From positions 7,975,977 through 8,039,976 of the forward strand of contig NC_085137.1 in NCBI RefSeq assembly GCF_035046485.1: a stretch of 64,000 nucleotides of DNA, given 5' to 3'. Under the pieces are notes generated by a model. The model searched no databases. It was not told the DNA's origin and worked only from the letters and a program-made list of their open reading frames with translations. The translations under genes were made by a program, and so were the position numbers. This DNA is from Aedes albopictus. Its lineage: Eukaryota > Arthropoda > Insecta > Diptera > Culicidae. This document shows, piece after piece, positions 43,380-54,639 of the stretch (positions within the stretch are counted from its first letter, which is position 1; each line of letters starts with the position of its first letter).

Positions 43380-44530
43380 CCAGATATGAAAACGCTACGA
43401 ACCCATGCATGTGACACATCAAACCACGGCATTTTCGATAACCTGATGAACGGTAAGCAGGAAAATAGTCTCAGATCATATCTGAACCGGTAGTGTTCCG
43501 GAACCGGTTCCGGGTGTCGCACCGGAAGTGGCCAAATATGAAAGTGAACCAAACCCAGGCATGCGACACATCAAATAGCGGCTTTTTCGATAACCTGATA
43601 AACAGTAGGCAGGAAAACATTCTCAGACTAGATCTGAACCGGAAGTGTTACAGAACCGGTTCTAGACGTCCCGCCGGAAGTAGCATAAAAAATAATCAAA
43701 TCCTTAAATGCGACGCATCAAATCGCTGCTTATTAGGTAACCTGATAAACGTTTAGCAAGAAAATAGTTTCGTACCATATTGGAATCGACCTATGTGGTC
43801 AAATGTAGAAGAGAACTAAACCCGGCACATTGAACAGCGGCTTTTTAAATGACATGATGAACGATTAGCGAGAAAATAGGTTCAGACCACATCTAAGATC
43901 TTTTAAAAGACTACCGATAGTGTTCCTGAACCGATCTAGGGTATCCCGCCGGAAGTGGCCAAATGCCAAAAGGAACCAAACCCATGCATGCGACACATCA
44001 GATAGCGGATTTTCCGATAACTTGATGAACAGTTAGCAAGAAAATAAGCTCAGACCACATTAGACAATATCGGTAGTGTTCCAGAACCGTTTTAGTTGTT
44101 ACGCCGGAAGTGTTCAAATTCATGGCTTTTTAGGGAACCTGATGAACCAAGAAACTATTCTCAAACCACATGAGGGACAATCGGTACTGTCCCGTAATTG
44201 GTTCCTGGTGTCCCGCCGGATGTAGGCAAATGGAAAAATAATCCTAACCCATGCATGCTATACATAAAATCGTGACTTTTACGATAATCCGAAAAACGGT
44301 TAGCAAGAAAATTGGCTCAGACCGCATTCAAAACTACCAGTAGTGTTCCGGATTGGGTTTCTCGGGTATCCTACCGAATTTGGCCAAATACAAAAGTGAA
44401 CCAAACCCATGCATGCTATACATCAAACAGCGGTTTTTTTAATAACCTGAGGAACGATTAGCGAGAAAATAGGCTCAGACCACATTAGAGGCTACCGATA
44501 GTGATGCAGAACCAGCATTGGAACTACAAA
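43380..44530 (+). repeat. 152-bp tandem repeat with CCGGAACCGG palindromes
   Basis: About seven to eight units with CCATGCATGCGACACATC, GATAACCTGATGAACGG and CCGGTAGTGTTCC; units decay towards the right. Same repeat as 2160-3060. Confidence 0.85.
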
Positions 44531-45239
44531 AGTGAACAAAGTCAATACAAGCGATAAACTTGTGTAAGAGAACAAAATCTTGACTGAACTTAGGCCACAT
44601 ACAAACAGACGTTTCACTCTTAGTGCTTGTTTTCAACGGTTGAATCAAATCAAATTGTTTTTGTTCGTTTGACGTTTACTCACTATCGTTATCAAGCCAG
44701 CAGCGGCTTATGAAACGCAACCTGACTAGCATTTGGCGACTATTTTTTCGTGACGAATAAAATAGCAATATGTTAAAAACGATATGTCTGGTTGTCGGTA
44801 CTAAAGCAATCTCATCAAATCACACCAAGAATCACACCCTTTCAGATTACTGAGGTGTAAAAATATACAGTAGGATCGGTCTACGTTATATTGAAAAAAT
44901 GAAAATAATCGCATCAACCCCGGACAAAGTTTTTTCAAACCTCTTTTGCGTCTAAAACTACTGGGAATTATTTTATGGTTTTATTGCTTGCATTTTTTGT
45001 CAAATTTTACAAGAATCTTGTAACCTATGATAATGAAATATAGACTAAAGTGTGCAGAAAAAACTTTGCCGAAGACCGTAAAGTCATCTGTGATTGTGAC
45101 AGAAGTGATTCAGAGATGAACCAGCCTCAGGCTGAAAATCTCTATAATAAAGATATAATAATAATGTTCGACGAGAAAGGCACTATCACCACTAGGTGGA
45201 TAAATCTGGTTTTTTCATTGTGGCTGCGTCACCAGGAGA

Positions 45240-45345
45240 ATTATATACCTCTGGCATCTTTTGATGAAAACCTGTTCTCTACTGATACACACAAGGTTTC
45301 ACTGGCGTATACAACTGCATGGAGGTATAACCGGGTGTTAAAAAA
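45240..45345 (-). pseudogene. short RTE-type reverse transcriptase relic
   Basis: Minus-strand LHAVVYASETLCVSVENR matches the SETW segment of the relic at 1295-1570 (LLYVSETWCVSVENT). It directly follows the right end of repeat copy 4. Only about 30 codons are recognisable. Confidence 0.35.
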
Positions 45346-46530
45346 GGACGCTGAAACGTAAAAATATCTATTACTTTGAATACAGATTGGGTAGAAGGAT
45401 ATAAGATCTTCTAAAATGGTATAAAATGGCAAATTGTTAAAAATCGTTTTCTTATCTTAGGTATCAAAACTGTATAGCAAATCATCTAACAGTTCGAACG
45501 ATCATCCCCTGAAATTATGCAAAACCATTCGTTTCAATTACCGCCCTGTAACAGATGGATAACTTTTCTCATTAATTTTCATTTGGCCTCGGTGAAGATA
45601 AAGAAACTTTCAACTTTTTTAATTGAAACTTTTCGCCTCTCGCCATGCTGCGCACCGTTTACCACTGAAAGCACCTGTCAAGAAGCTACTTAAAATGGTC
45701 CACGCCACCACCGACAGCCACCGACGACGCTGCGCTGGTCCACGGATCTACACATCTCCCCGCACAATCCCGCCTAATGACGATCTCTCGACAGATTTCG
45801 GCAACCACTCGTCGGCAAATATGTATACGTAAAAGTGAAAACGTGTGTTTGTGGTTTTGTTCGAGGGGGAGGAAAAAGTCACCCCTCCGTAACGTCGAAA
45901 AACAACTAGAACAAGAGCAACTTCTTAATGAAATGTCAATAATTACAAGGGCAGGCACCCATCTCACTTTCCACGGAGGAGCTTTCGGTTTTTTTTTCGT
46001 GGGAACGGAGTTCCCCGGAGCATGATTTTGGTTTCTTGTTGATCGTTCAGAGTGGATGGGAGCGCCGAACGACAACAAAAACATCCCCCGTTTCATAAGA
46101 ACACCTTCTTGCACTTTTCGGCCGCACAGGTGCGGTGGGTTCGAGGAGCACAGGTTCCTGTGGAAGTGTGCGGGGAAAGAACAGCGAAACAGGAAATCTC
46201 CATTATCGTTAACGGTATCCGAGCGCAACTTTTCCTGAATAAAATATATTGACGGTGGGATTATGAAAGTGGGTTGTCGAAGTATAAGCTTAGGTAAACC
46301 GTGTTCCTGGCTGCTAACAGAACAATCAGATTTGCTCAGAGAAATAATGAGGCTTACGACCAGGCTAAAAAAATTTGGAGACACTGTTAGTTAGTTATCT
46401 ATATTTCAAAACATCTAATATAAACACCTACCTTGTTCTTGTTGATCGTATGAAGAAAACAAGAGCAGACATAGCCCACGGGTGCTGGTTACTCAGTGTT
46501 TCCAAATTTCAGCGCCCCCATGTACGTCCC
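45346..46530. other. no gene recognised; non-repetitive block
   Basis: 45600-46260 has balanced composition and no repeats. Several frames overlap (the longest 45686-46384, minus, 232 residues), but none has recognisable motifs or a consistent phase. It could be an untranslated exon or regulatory sequence. Confidence 0.4.
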
Positions 46531-46531
46531 C

Positions 46532-47019
46532 CCCGAGCAGAAAAGAATAGCAACAAAATAACATATCGAGGTATTAAACTTAAATAACATTATACCCCGA
46601 TATGCCCTTCGTTAGGTGGACATAAGAGGCAAAATAACAAAAATGAATACCATAATTTCGTATAAATAACACCTGAAAAATAACATGTCTTGTTATTTCA
46701 ATAATGAATGCATACCATGAATTTCAAGTGCTCTATTTGTTATCCAGAAGGTATGAAATAACAAAGTTATAACATTTCTTGTTATGAAATTGAACATTTT
46801 TCGATAGCTCCATGATGTGATAACAAATCTTGTTCTTCAGTTATTTGCCCAGCTAAATCAACAATACCACATCAATACCTAACTTTGCTCAAATACCTCC
46901 AATTGTTATTGTGGCGTTCTCATAACATTGCGTAGAATAATTTAGCAATACCAACTTAAGATATAGGAGCACAGGTTGCTCTTTGCACGGTATTTGTAAG
47001 GTATGCCCTTCTGCTCGGG
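46532..47019. mobile_element. element with CCCGAGCAGAA inverted ends
   Basis: CCCGAGCAGAA at the left and TTCTGCTCGGG at the right. The interior is dominated by AATAACA / TGTTATT motifs (AAATAACAAAGTTATAACAT and similar). The short inverted repeat and no visible target duplication leave the class open. It shares the CCCGAGCAG end with 6345-6513. Confidence 0.55.
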
Positions 47020-47321
47020 CCATGGAAAAGACTATTCTAAGGAAACCCGCCGATTTCGGCGCACTAAAAATAAATCTCGGATTTACAAAATCTGGCTGCG
47101 TGAGGAATAATCTGCCCGCATGCTACGCAATCTTGTTGGGAAACGTCAAACAGTAGAAAAAAGCAAAAAATGTTGAAGTAGCTGGAAGTTTGTGATGTCT
47201 TCCAGCTGCAGCGGGCGAAGCATATTTTCCCGATAATGGATCCGCGGTGCGTTATTCCCAGCCGTTCATTCCCGTCGGAAGTGCATGACAATGTTCTCCA
47301 GCGTGTTCAACACAAAATAGA
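47020..47321. other. no gene recognised
   Basis: Short spacer; nothing seen. Confidence 0.5.
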
Positions 47322-47323
47322 TA

Positions 47324-48246
47324 CAGGGGATGGCCAAAATGTTTGGGATAGGCAACTTTTTTTCTCCCACAAAAAAATTCAACATGCTGTAACTTTTCAT
47401 AGAGTGCATAAAAAAATCTCAAATTTTGACTGTTTATCGACCTATTATATGTGCATCATTGGTACAAATTTGGGCTCGATTGATCAAAGTTTCGCAAAAT
47501 TAGAACCGTTCGGGTAAAACACTATTTTTTAGACAATTCATTTTTGAGCTGTTATATCTCGGAGACCAGTGAACCGAATTGAATGAATTTTTTAACGTTT
47601 ATCAACAATATATTGATACTTGATACGACGTTATAAAATAGAATATTTTCTCACGGCGAATCAGGTTATACCGGGTTGGAATTTTGACCCATATAGAGGA
47701 GAATAGGTCAAATTTACAATACCACACAAAAATTACGAAATGTGTTCTTCCTTCAATCTAAATAGGCTCCAATATATCTGATTAGAGATAGCTTGAGAAC
47801 AGAAGTGGAAAATCTTTGGATATCAACACTAAAATTTATTGACATTGATGTAAAAATATTACATTTTATCGAGAAAAATCCAAAAATTGTCAATCCATGA
47901 TAACTTTTTTCAACGTTTAAAAAGTACCTATGTTTAAATAGTTTGTGAAGCATTTGCATATTGTTAGTGAACGTTCAAAATTTCATTCAATTCGGTTCAC
48001 TGGTTTCCGAGATATGACAGCTCAAAAATGAATTGTCTAAAAAATAGAGCTTTACCCGAACGGTTCTAACTTTGCGAAACTTTGATCAATCGAGCCCAAA
48101 TTTGTACCAATGATGCACATATAATAGGTTGACAAACAGTCAAAATTTGAGATTTTTTGATGCACTCTATGAAAAGTTATAGCATGTTGAACTTTTTTGT
48201 GAGAGAAAAAAAAGTTGCCTATCCCAAACATTTTGGCCATCCCCTG
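47324..48246. mobile_element. foldback MITE (CAGGGGATGGCC ends), Tc1/mariner-like
   Basis: Arms of about 280 bp, inverted, starting CAGGGGATGGCCAAAATGTT, with TA directly outside both ends (47322-47323, 48247-48248). Arms carry GGGCTCGATTGATCAAAGTT and CTCGGAGACCAGTGAACCG; the centre is about 360 bp of single-copy AT-rich sequence. The paired frames on the two strands are reflections. Confidence 0.88.
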
Positions 48247-48314
48247 TAGTTGCAGTGCTCGCTGCGAAGAGAAAGTACTAGAGAACTGCCTGGTAGTATA
48301 CCCGTGGAGAACAA

Positions 48315-49242
48315 TCCCAAGTAACCCCAAGTTGCGCTTCCCATGACAAAATGCACTTTTAAGTTCCGTGAAGTTCAGATAAAGTTCCAATGGGACTTTC
48401 TGGCTGCTTAAGAGGCTGACGATGAGCTTTGCTGGAACTTCGGGCACAAGTTCCGGCAAGGCTCATTGTTAGCCACTTAAGCAGCCAGAAAGTTCCATTC
48501 GGAACTTTATCCGAACTTCGCGGAACTTCAAAGCTGCTTCAGATGCTACTCGGAACGTTGTCGGAACTTTCAAGTTCATAGAAGTTCAGTTCAGTAGCAT
48601 TGTGTATCAATGAAGATTAAATTTATTTCTTTTACAGAAAACAACTGTTAAAGCATACACGAATAAAAGACAAATATGAAATTATCAAATCAATGAATAC
48701 TAGGCTTGAGCAAAAAAAAAAAAATGCCGCCCATCGGATTCGAACCGATAGTCATTGCGTGAGAACCCTATGCTCTACCACAGTACTACAGCTGCGATTG
48801 AGTGGACAGTAGGTAAAGTCTGACTTGAATCGATTTTCTGTCGGCAGCTAGTTTTGCACATTTGTGCAGTAGTGAAGTTAGTTTGACTTTGTCAAGTGTC
48901 TTCAGTAGCGCAGCAGTAAGTCGGCAGGCAATCACACAGGAGGATCCAGTTCAAATCTACATAGCAGCGACATGTGTGAAAATATAATTATCAGAAGCAA
49001 ATTCCAGAAGAGAATCACAAACCCACCAACAGGGTTGTGATTCTGAAAACACATTTTTTTCTGCATGAATTTTGTCAATGTTCTCTCAGAAGCTGCTTAG
49101 AAGGCTATCAAGCGTGTTTATGTGAACTTTCAAGTTCCAAAATTACTTAAAAATGAAGCTGCTTCGAAGGCTAATGAGCAACCGCGAAAAAGCTGCTTAG
49201 CTTATACATTTTCCTTTTATCTGAACTTTTGGTTACTTGGGA
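48315..49242. mobile_element. element with TCCCAAGTAACC inverted ends and tRNA-like insert
   Basis: TCCCAAGTAACC (48315) and GGTTACTTGGGA (to 49242) are exact inverted ends. Inside are many GAAGTTC / GGAACTT motifs, an imperfect palindrome (CTGGCTGCTTAAGAGGCT against GCCACTTAAGCAGCCAG) and a tRNA-like sequence at 48724-48800. No clear target duplication; family unassigned. Confidence 0.7.
48724..48800 (-). other. tRNA-derived sequence, type 3
   Basis: Minus strand: TAGTACTGTGGTAGAGC (A box), then GGTTCTCACGCAATGACTAT and ATCGGTTCGAATCCGAT, a perfect T arm with a canonical B box. The D arm is acceptable but the acceptor and anticodon stems do not pair, so it is a tRNA-derived module or pseudogene. 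A T run follows at once on the sense strand, as for a Pol III terminator. Confidence 0.6.
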
Positions 49243-49299
49243 AGTGTGATCCGATATTTCCGAAGCAGTACACTTCATCGGATTTGCTGGTCGTTCACT

Positions 49300-52200
49300 G
49301 ATAAGTCATTGTAACTTTAATGCATGCTGCAAAAAAAAATCTTCGAGGCTTCTTGCAGAAATTCCTTCAGAGTTTCGCACAGGAATTCCTTTAAGGTTGT
49401 CTCCAGCAATGGCTTCGGGTTTTCCAGGGCTAATTCTCGCTCCAATAGTTCATCCGAAACAAAATCAGATTGCATGGATTTCCTTCTGGAACTCATTCGG
49501 AGATTCCTGCAGTAGTTTACCAGAAATCCCTTTGGGAAAGTAACCAGAAATTTCTTTGGGTATACCCTTGGAAATCCCTCCAGGAATTTTCCCAGGGATT
49601 TATTAATTCCCTTCAAGAATTCTCATGGGATTTTTCCGTGATTTCCTGTAGGGATCCCGCCGGGAATTCACCCAGGGATTCTCCGAAAATTCCCCAAAGG
49701 ATTCTTCGAAGAATTCCCCCGAAGATTCCTCCGTGAAATCCCCCAGAAATTCCCCTTGGGATTTCACCGGGAGTTCCCCCTCGGATTGCTCCAGGTATTT
49801 CTTCGGGAATTCCCTTTGGGATTGCTCCGGAAATTCCTACGCGGAATCATCTGGGAATTCCTACGAGAAAAATTCCAAGGAAAATTCTACCGGAAATTCA
49901 TCAGGAACATTCTAATCAGGATTTCTTCTGGAATTCATATGGGAATTCTCGTACAAAAACCCCCAAGAATTACTCAGGAAATTCCTAAGAGAACTCTTCC
50001 GGGAATTTCCACGAGAGTTCCAAGGGCAATCCCTACTAGAATTAGTCAGGGAATTGCAACGAAAATTCCTTAGGAAATTCCTCCAGAAAATTCTCCAGCA
50101 ATTCCAACAAAAATTCATCCAAGAAAATTTTCCATAAATTCCTGCAGAAATACCTCCAAAAATCCTCGAGCTATTTCTCCTGAGATTGTTCCAAGAATTC
50201 TCCCATGGATTCCTCAGGGAAATCTTCCAGAAATTTCTCCGGGAATTCCCCCAGAAAATCTCCCAAGGATTTCTCCAGCAATTATTCCGGAAAAACCTGC
50301 AGAAATTCCTTCAGGAATTACTTCAGCCTCAAGGGTTTCTTCCAGTTATTCCTCCAGAAATTTTCCCAGATATTCTTTCTGGAATTCCTCCAGAAATTTC
50401 TACAGCTATTTCTCCATAATTTTCTCCAGGAATTCCGCCAGGAGTTCCTCCAAAAACTCCTCGAAGAATTCCTCCAGAAATTTCTTTGAAAAATCCTACT
50501 GGAGTTCTTTTTGAAATTGCTCCAGTAGTTCCCCAAGAAATTCTTCCAGCAATTGCTCTATAAAATCTTCCAGAAATGCTTCCACAAATTTCTCAAGGAA
50601 TATCTGCAGAAATTTTTCGAGAAATTTCTCCAGGAGTTTCTCCAGAGGTTAATCCGGGAATTCACTCATAGATTTCTCCAGGAATTCCCACAGAAATTCC
50701 TCCAGAAATTCCATCTGGAATTCCTACAGAGATTTCTACACGAGTTCTTCCAGAAATTCCTTCCAAAATCCCTCCAGAAATTTCTCAATGAATTTCTACA
50801 GAAATTCCTCGAACGATTTCCGCAAAAATTCCCACAAATATTCTTCCAGGAATTCCTCCAGAAATTCTCCCAGAGATTCCTGCAGAATTTCCTCAAGAAA
50901 TTCCTCACAAAGTTCCACCAGAAGTTTCTCCAGAAGTTTTCCAGGAGTTCATTCAGAAATTCTCCCAGCAATTCCTCCCCAAATTTTTTTTTCCAAGAGT
51001 TGCTACACAGACTCCTTCGGGAATTCCTCCAGGAGTTTATCCAGAAATTCTTCTTGGAATTCTTTCACAAATTCATCCAGGAATCTGTCCAGGAATTCCC
51101 CGAAGAGTTCCTCTTGAACTTCCACCAGAAATTCCTCCAGGAATTCCACCAGGGATTCCTCCGGAAATTCCTCCAGAGATTCTTCCGCATTTCGGGAATC
51201 CTCTCCCTGTCGGATTTCCGGGATGAAATCCCACCCTGAGGAAATTTTTAGAGAATTCCTTGTCGGAATTCTCGAAAGAATGCCTGGAAGCATTGTTGGA
51301 GAAATCCCTTAGGGAATTCTCATCCCTCTATGAATTCACTCTGGGATTTCTCTGGGAATTCCCCCTGCGATGCCTCCGGGAATTCCCCCTATGATTCCTC
51401 CGAAAATTCCCCCTGGGATTTCTCTGCGAATTCACCCTGTAATTCCTCCGGGAATCCCCCTGGGATTCCTCTGGATGTTCACCCTGGGATTCCTCTGGGA
51501 GTTACCCCTATGATTCCTCCGAGAATCCCACTGGGATTTCGCTGGGAATTCACCCTGGGATTCCTCCGGTAATCCCCCCTGTGACTCCTCTGGAATTCAC
51601 TCTAGGATTCCTGTGGGAGTTCCCCATATGATTCCTCCGAGAATTCCCCCTGGGATTTTTCTGGGAAGTCATCCTGGGGTTTCTCCGGGAATTCTCCCTG
51701 GGAATACTCCGCAAATTCCGACACGAATTCCTCCGTGAGATCCCCCAGATATTCATCCTAGAATTCCCCCTGGGTTTCCTCCGGGACTTATTATTATTAT
51801 TTTAATCTTTATTTGCGGGACTTTCCTTATGAATTTATCCGGGAATGCCCCCAGGGATTCCTCAGGAAACTTTCCCAGGAATCTCTCCGGGAATTTCCCC
51901 AGTGATTCCTCAGGAAACTTCTCTGGAAATTCTCCCAGGGACTCCTCCGGAAGCTACCCCAAGAATTCCTTCAGGAATTCCCCCAAAGAATTCTGGGATT
52001 TCTCTGGGAATTCCTCCTGGGATGCCTCTGGGAATACCCCCACAAATTCCTCCGAGGATTCCCCCAGAATATCACTCAATAATTCCGGCAGGAGCTCTCT
52101 CAGAAATTTCTTCGTTGATTCTCCCAGGTATTACTCCGGGAATTCCCTCAAGGATTTTTCCGGGAATTCTGCCAGAGAAATTCGATAGGCGTTACCCTGG

Positions 52201-52325
52201 CTATTTCAAGGGCTATCCTGCCAGGGATTTCACAAAAAATTCCTCAGAGATGGATTCCTTCAGGAATTCCCCTAGAGATTCTTCTGGAAATTTCCTTAGG
52301 AATTCCTCCAGGAATCCCCTCCCTA
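49300..52325 (+). repeat. degenerate 12-bp repeat, array D, forward arm
   Basis: Three kilobases of units such as AATTCCTCCAGA, GATTTCTCCAGG, GAATTCCCCCTGGG; period 12 bp, so frames repeat every four residues (FLQK, SGNS, IPPG). Sub-blocks differ: TTCCTCCAGAAA types at 50200-51200, CCCTGGGATTCCTCTGGGAA types at 51320-51780. An intrusion at about 51785-51825 (TTATTATTATTATTTTAATC) breaks the pattern. All long frames here are by-products of the period and the lack of stops. Confidence 0.92.
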
Positions 52326-54620
52326 TATAAATTCATGGAGAATTTCTGAAGAAACTTCTGGAGGAACTTCTGAAGAAAATTCTGGAGGAATCTATGGGAG
52401 AATTTATTGAGAAATTCCTGGAGGAATATCTGTGGGAATTGCAGGAGAAATCAATGGGAGAATTCCCGGATTAACCTCTGGAGGAACTCCTGGAGCAATC
52501 GCTCGAGGAACTTCTGTTGAAATTCACTGAGAGATTCCTGGAAGAATTTATGGAGGAAATCCTGGAGGATTTTCTGGTAAACTCCTGGAAGAATTTATGG
52601 AGGAACTTCTGCAAGGATTTCTGAAGGAATTTCATGAAGAACTCCTGGAGTTGTGTCTGGAAGAATTCATAGAGTTATTTTTGTAGGACTTCCTGATGAA
52701 ATTTCTGGAGGTACTCCTGGAGGAATTTCTGTGGGAGTTCTTGAAGAAATCCTTGAGTGAATTTCCGGATAAACCTCTGGAGAAACTCCTGGGTAAATGT
52801 CTCGGAAAATTTCTGTAGATATTACTTGAGAAATTTCTGGAGGATTTTATGGAGGAATTTTTAGAAAAATTTCTTGTGGAATTAATGGAGGAAATTCCGA
52901 AAAAAAACTCCTGTAGGAATTTTTAAATGAATTTTTGGAGTTCCTGGAGAAGTTTGTAGATGAATTTTCGGATGAATTTTTGGAGGAATTTCTGGAGGAA
53001 GTTCTAGAGAAATTTTTGAGAGAATTCCTAGAGGAATCCATTGGAAAAGTCCCGGAAGAATCTCTGGCTATTCTGACAGGGATTCCTCCAAAAATTTCCT
53101 CAGGGAGGGATTCTTCCGGGAAATCCAACAGGGAGGGGTTGCTTGGAGGAATTTCTAAGGGAATTTCTGGAAGAATCTCTAGGGTCATTCCCGGAGGAAT
53201 ACCAAATGGAACTCCTGGAGGAAATTATGGAGGAATTCCCTGAAGACTCCATGAAAGAGTTCCTGGAACAATCTCTGGAGGAACGTTTGGGGAAATTGCT
53301 CAGGGAATTTATGTAGGAACTACTGTATGAATTTCTGGAGGAAATCCTTGAGAAATTCCTGTGAGATTCTTTGCAGGATCTTTCGGATGAATTTTTGGAG
53401 GTATTCCCGAAGAATTTCTCGTAGAAATTCCAGGAGGAATTCGCGTAGGAATTCCTGGACGAATTTTCATATACATTCCCTAGGATATTCTCGGGTGTCT
53501 TCTCGTAGGTATTCCTGGAGAAGCTCTCGTAAGAGTTCGCGGTAGAATTCTCATATGAATTTCAAGAAAAATCCTCATAAGAATTTTCAGAGGAATATTC
53601 TGTGGAATTTTTCTTGGAATCGCTTTCGTAGGAATTCCCGGAGGAAGTCTCATTGGAATTTCCGGAAAACTTCATATAGCAAACCCCTGAAGAATTCTCG
53701 TAAGAATTCCAAGAGAAATCCCAGTTGGAAATTTTGGAGGAATTCTTGAAGAAATTTCCTTTGGAATTTCTGGAAGAATTTCCCTCTAAATTCTCGGAGG
53801 ATCTTCCCTTGGATTGCTGGATGAACTTTCTTTTGAATTTCCAGAGCAACATTGCTCTTGAACACCTCGGCGAAGTTTCACTTGGAATTCCGGCGGAGTT
53901 TCCCTTGGAATTCCTCCTTGAATTCCTGAAGGAATTTCCTTTGAATTCTTTCGAATTATTCTCATAGGAATACCCTGAGAAATTATCGGAGGACTTTGTA
54001 GGAATTCCCTGAAGAAGTCTCGTATAAAATCCAGGAGAAATATCAGTAGGAAATTTTGGAGGAATTCTAAGAGAAATTTCCTAAGAATTCCCGGAAGAAT
54101 TTCCCTTGTATGTTCTAAACGAATTTCTCCTGGAATTTTCAGAGTAATTTTCCTTGCTAGATGAACTTCTTTTTTAATTTTTGGAGGATGCCTTGAGCAT
54201 CCCGGCGGAGTTATCCTGCAATTCCAGGCGGAATTTGCCTTGGAATTCTTTCTTGAATTCCCGAAGGATTTTTTTCTGAATTTCAGAAAGAATTTCTCTT
54301 GAAACACCCGGAGAAGTTCTCTTGGAATTCCCAGATTAATTTTCTTTTGCATTCCAGGAGAAATGGTCCTTGAAATTCTCGGAGTGATTTCCCTTGGAAT
54401 TTTCGGGAGAAATCGTTCTGGAATTTCCGATGGAGCTCCCGCAGGAATTCACATAAATATTTTCGGAGAAACTCGCGTAGGAATTTCCGTATTTTTTGTA
54501 TTGGGTGTCTCTTAGGCATTCTTGAATACATTTCTGAAGGAGTTCCTTTTTCACGGGAAATTTAGACCACAGAAGGAATTCTAGCTGGCGAGCTAGCTGG
54601 AGAAATATAGCAGGAAATTT
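52326..54620 (-). repeat. array D, reverse arm
   Basis: From about 52330 the units appear as their reverse complement: AGAATTTCTGAAGAAACTTC, TTCTGGAGGAATTTATTGAG, GGAATTCCTGGACGAATTTT. One short forward patch at about 53080-53130 interrupts. The arm ends near 54620. Confidence 0.9.
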
Positions 54621-54639
54621 TATCAGAAGAAACCCCATG

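Noticed and set aside
45686..46384. 232-residue minus-strand frame
   Set aside because: No motif or family resemblance, and overlapping frames on the other strand are similarly open; kept only as an unassigned block.
48724..48800. Functional tRNA gene
   Set aside because: The T arm is perfect, but acceptor and anticodon stems do not pair; kept as tRNA-derived only.
49300..54620. Heat-shock-element or STAT-site array (GAA/TTC motifs)
   Set aside because: GAA and TTC are frequent, but spacing is mostly wrong (GAAATTC, one base apart; TTCCTCCAGGAA, six apart), so factor sites are not supported.
49324..54638. Many long frames (up to 228 residues) with FLQK, SGNS or IPPG four-residue periods
   Set aside because: They arise in several frames and on both strands from a 12-bp tandem repeat that lacks stop codons; no fixed frame, start or domain.
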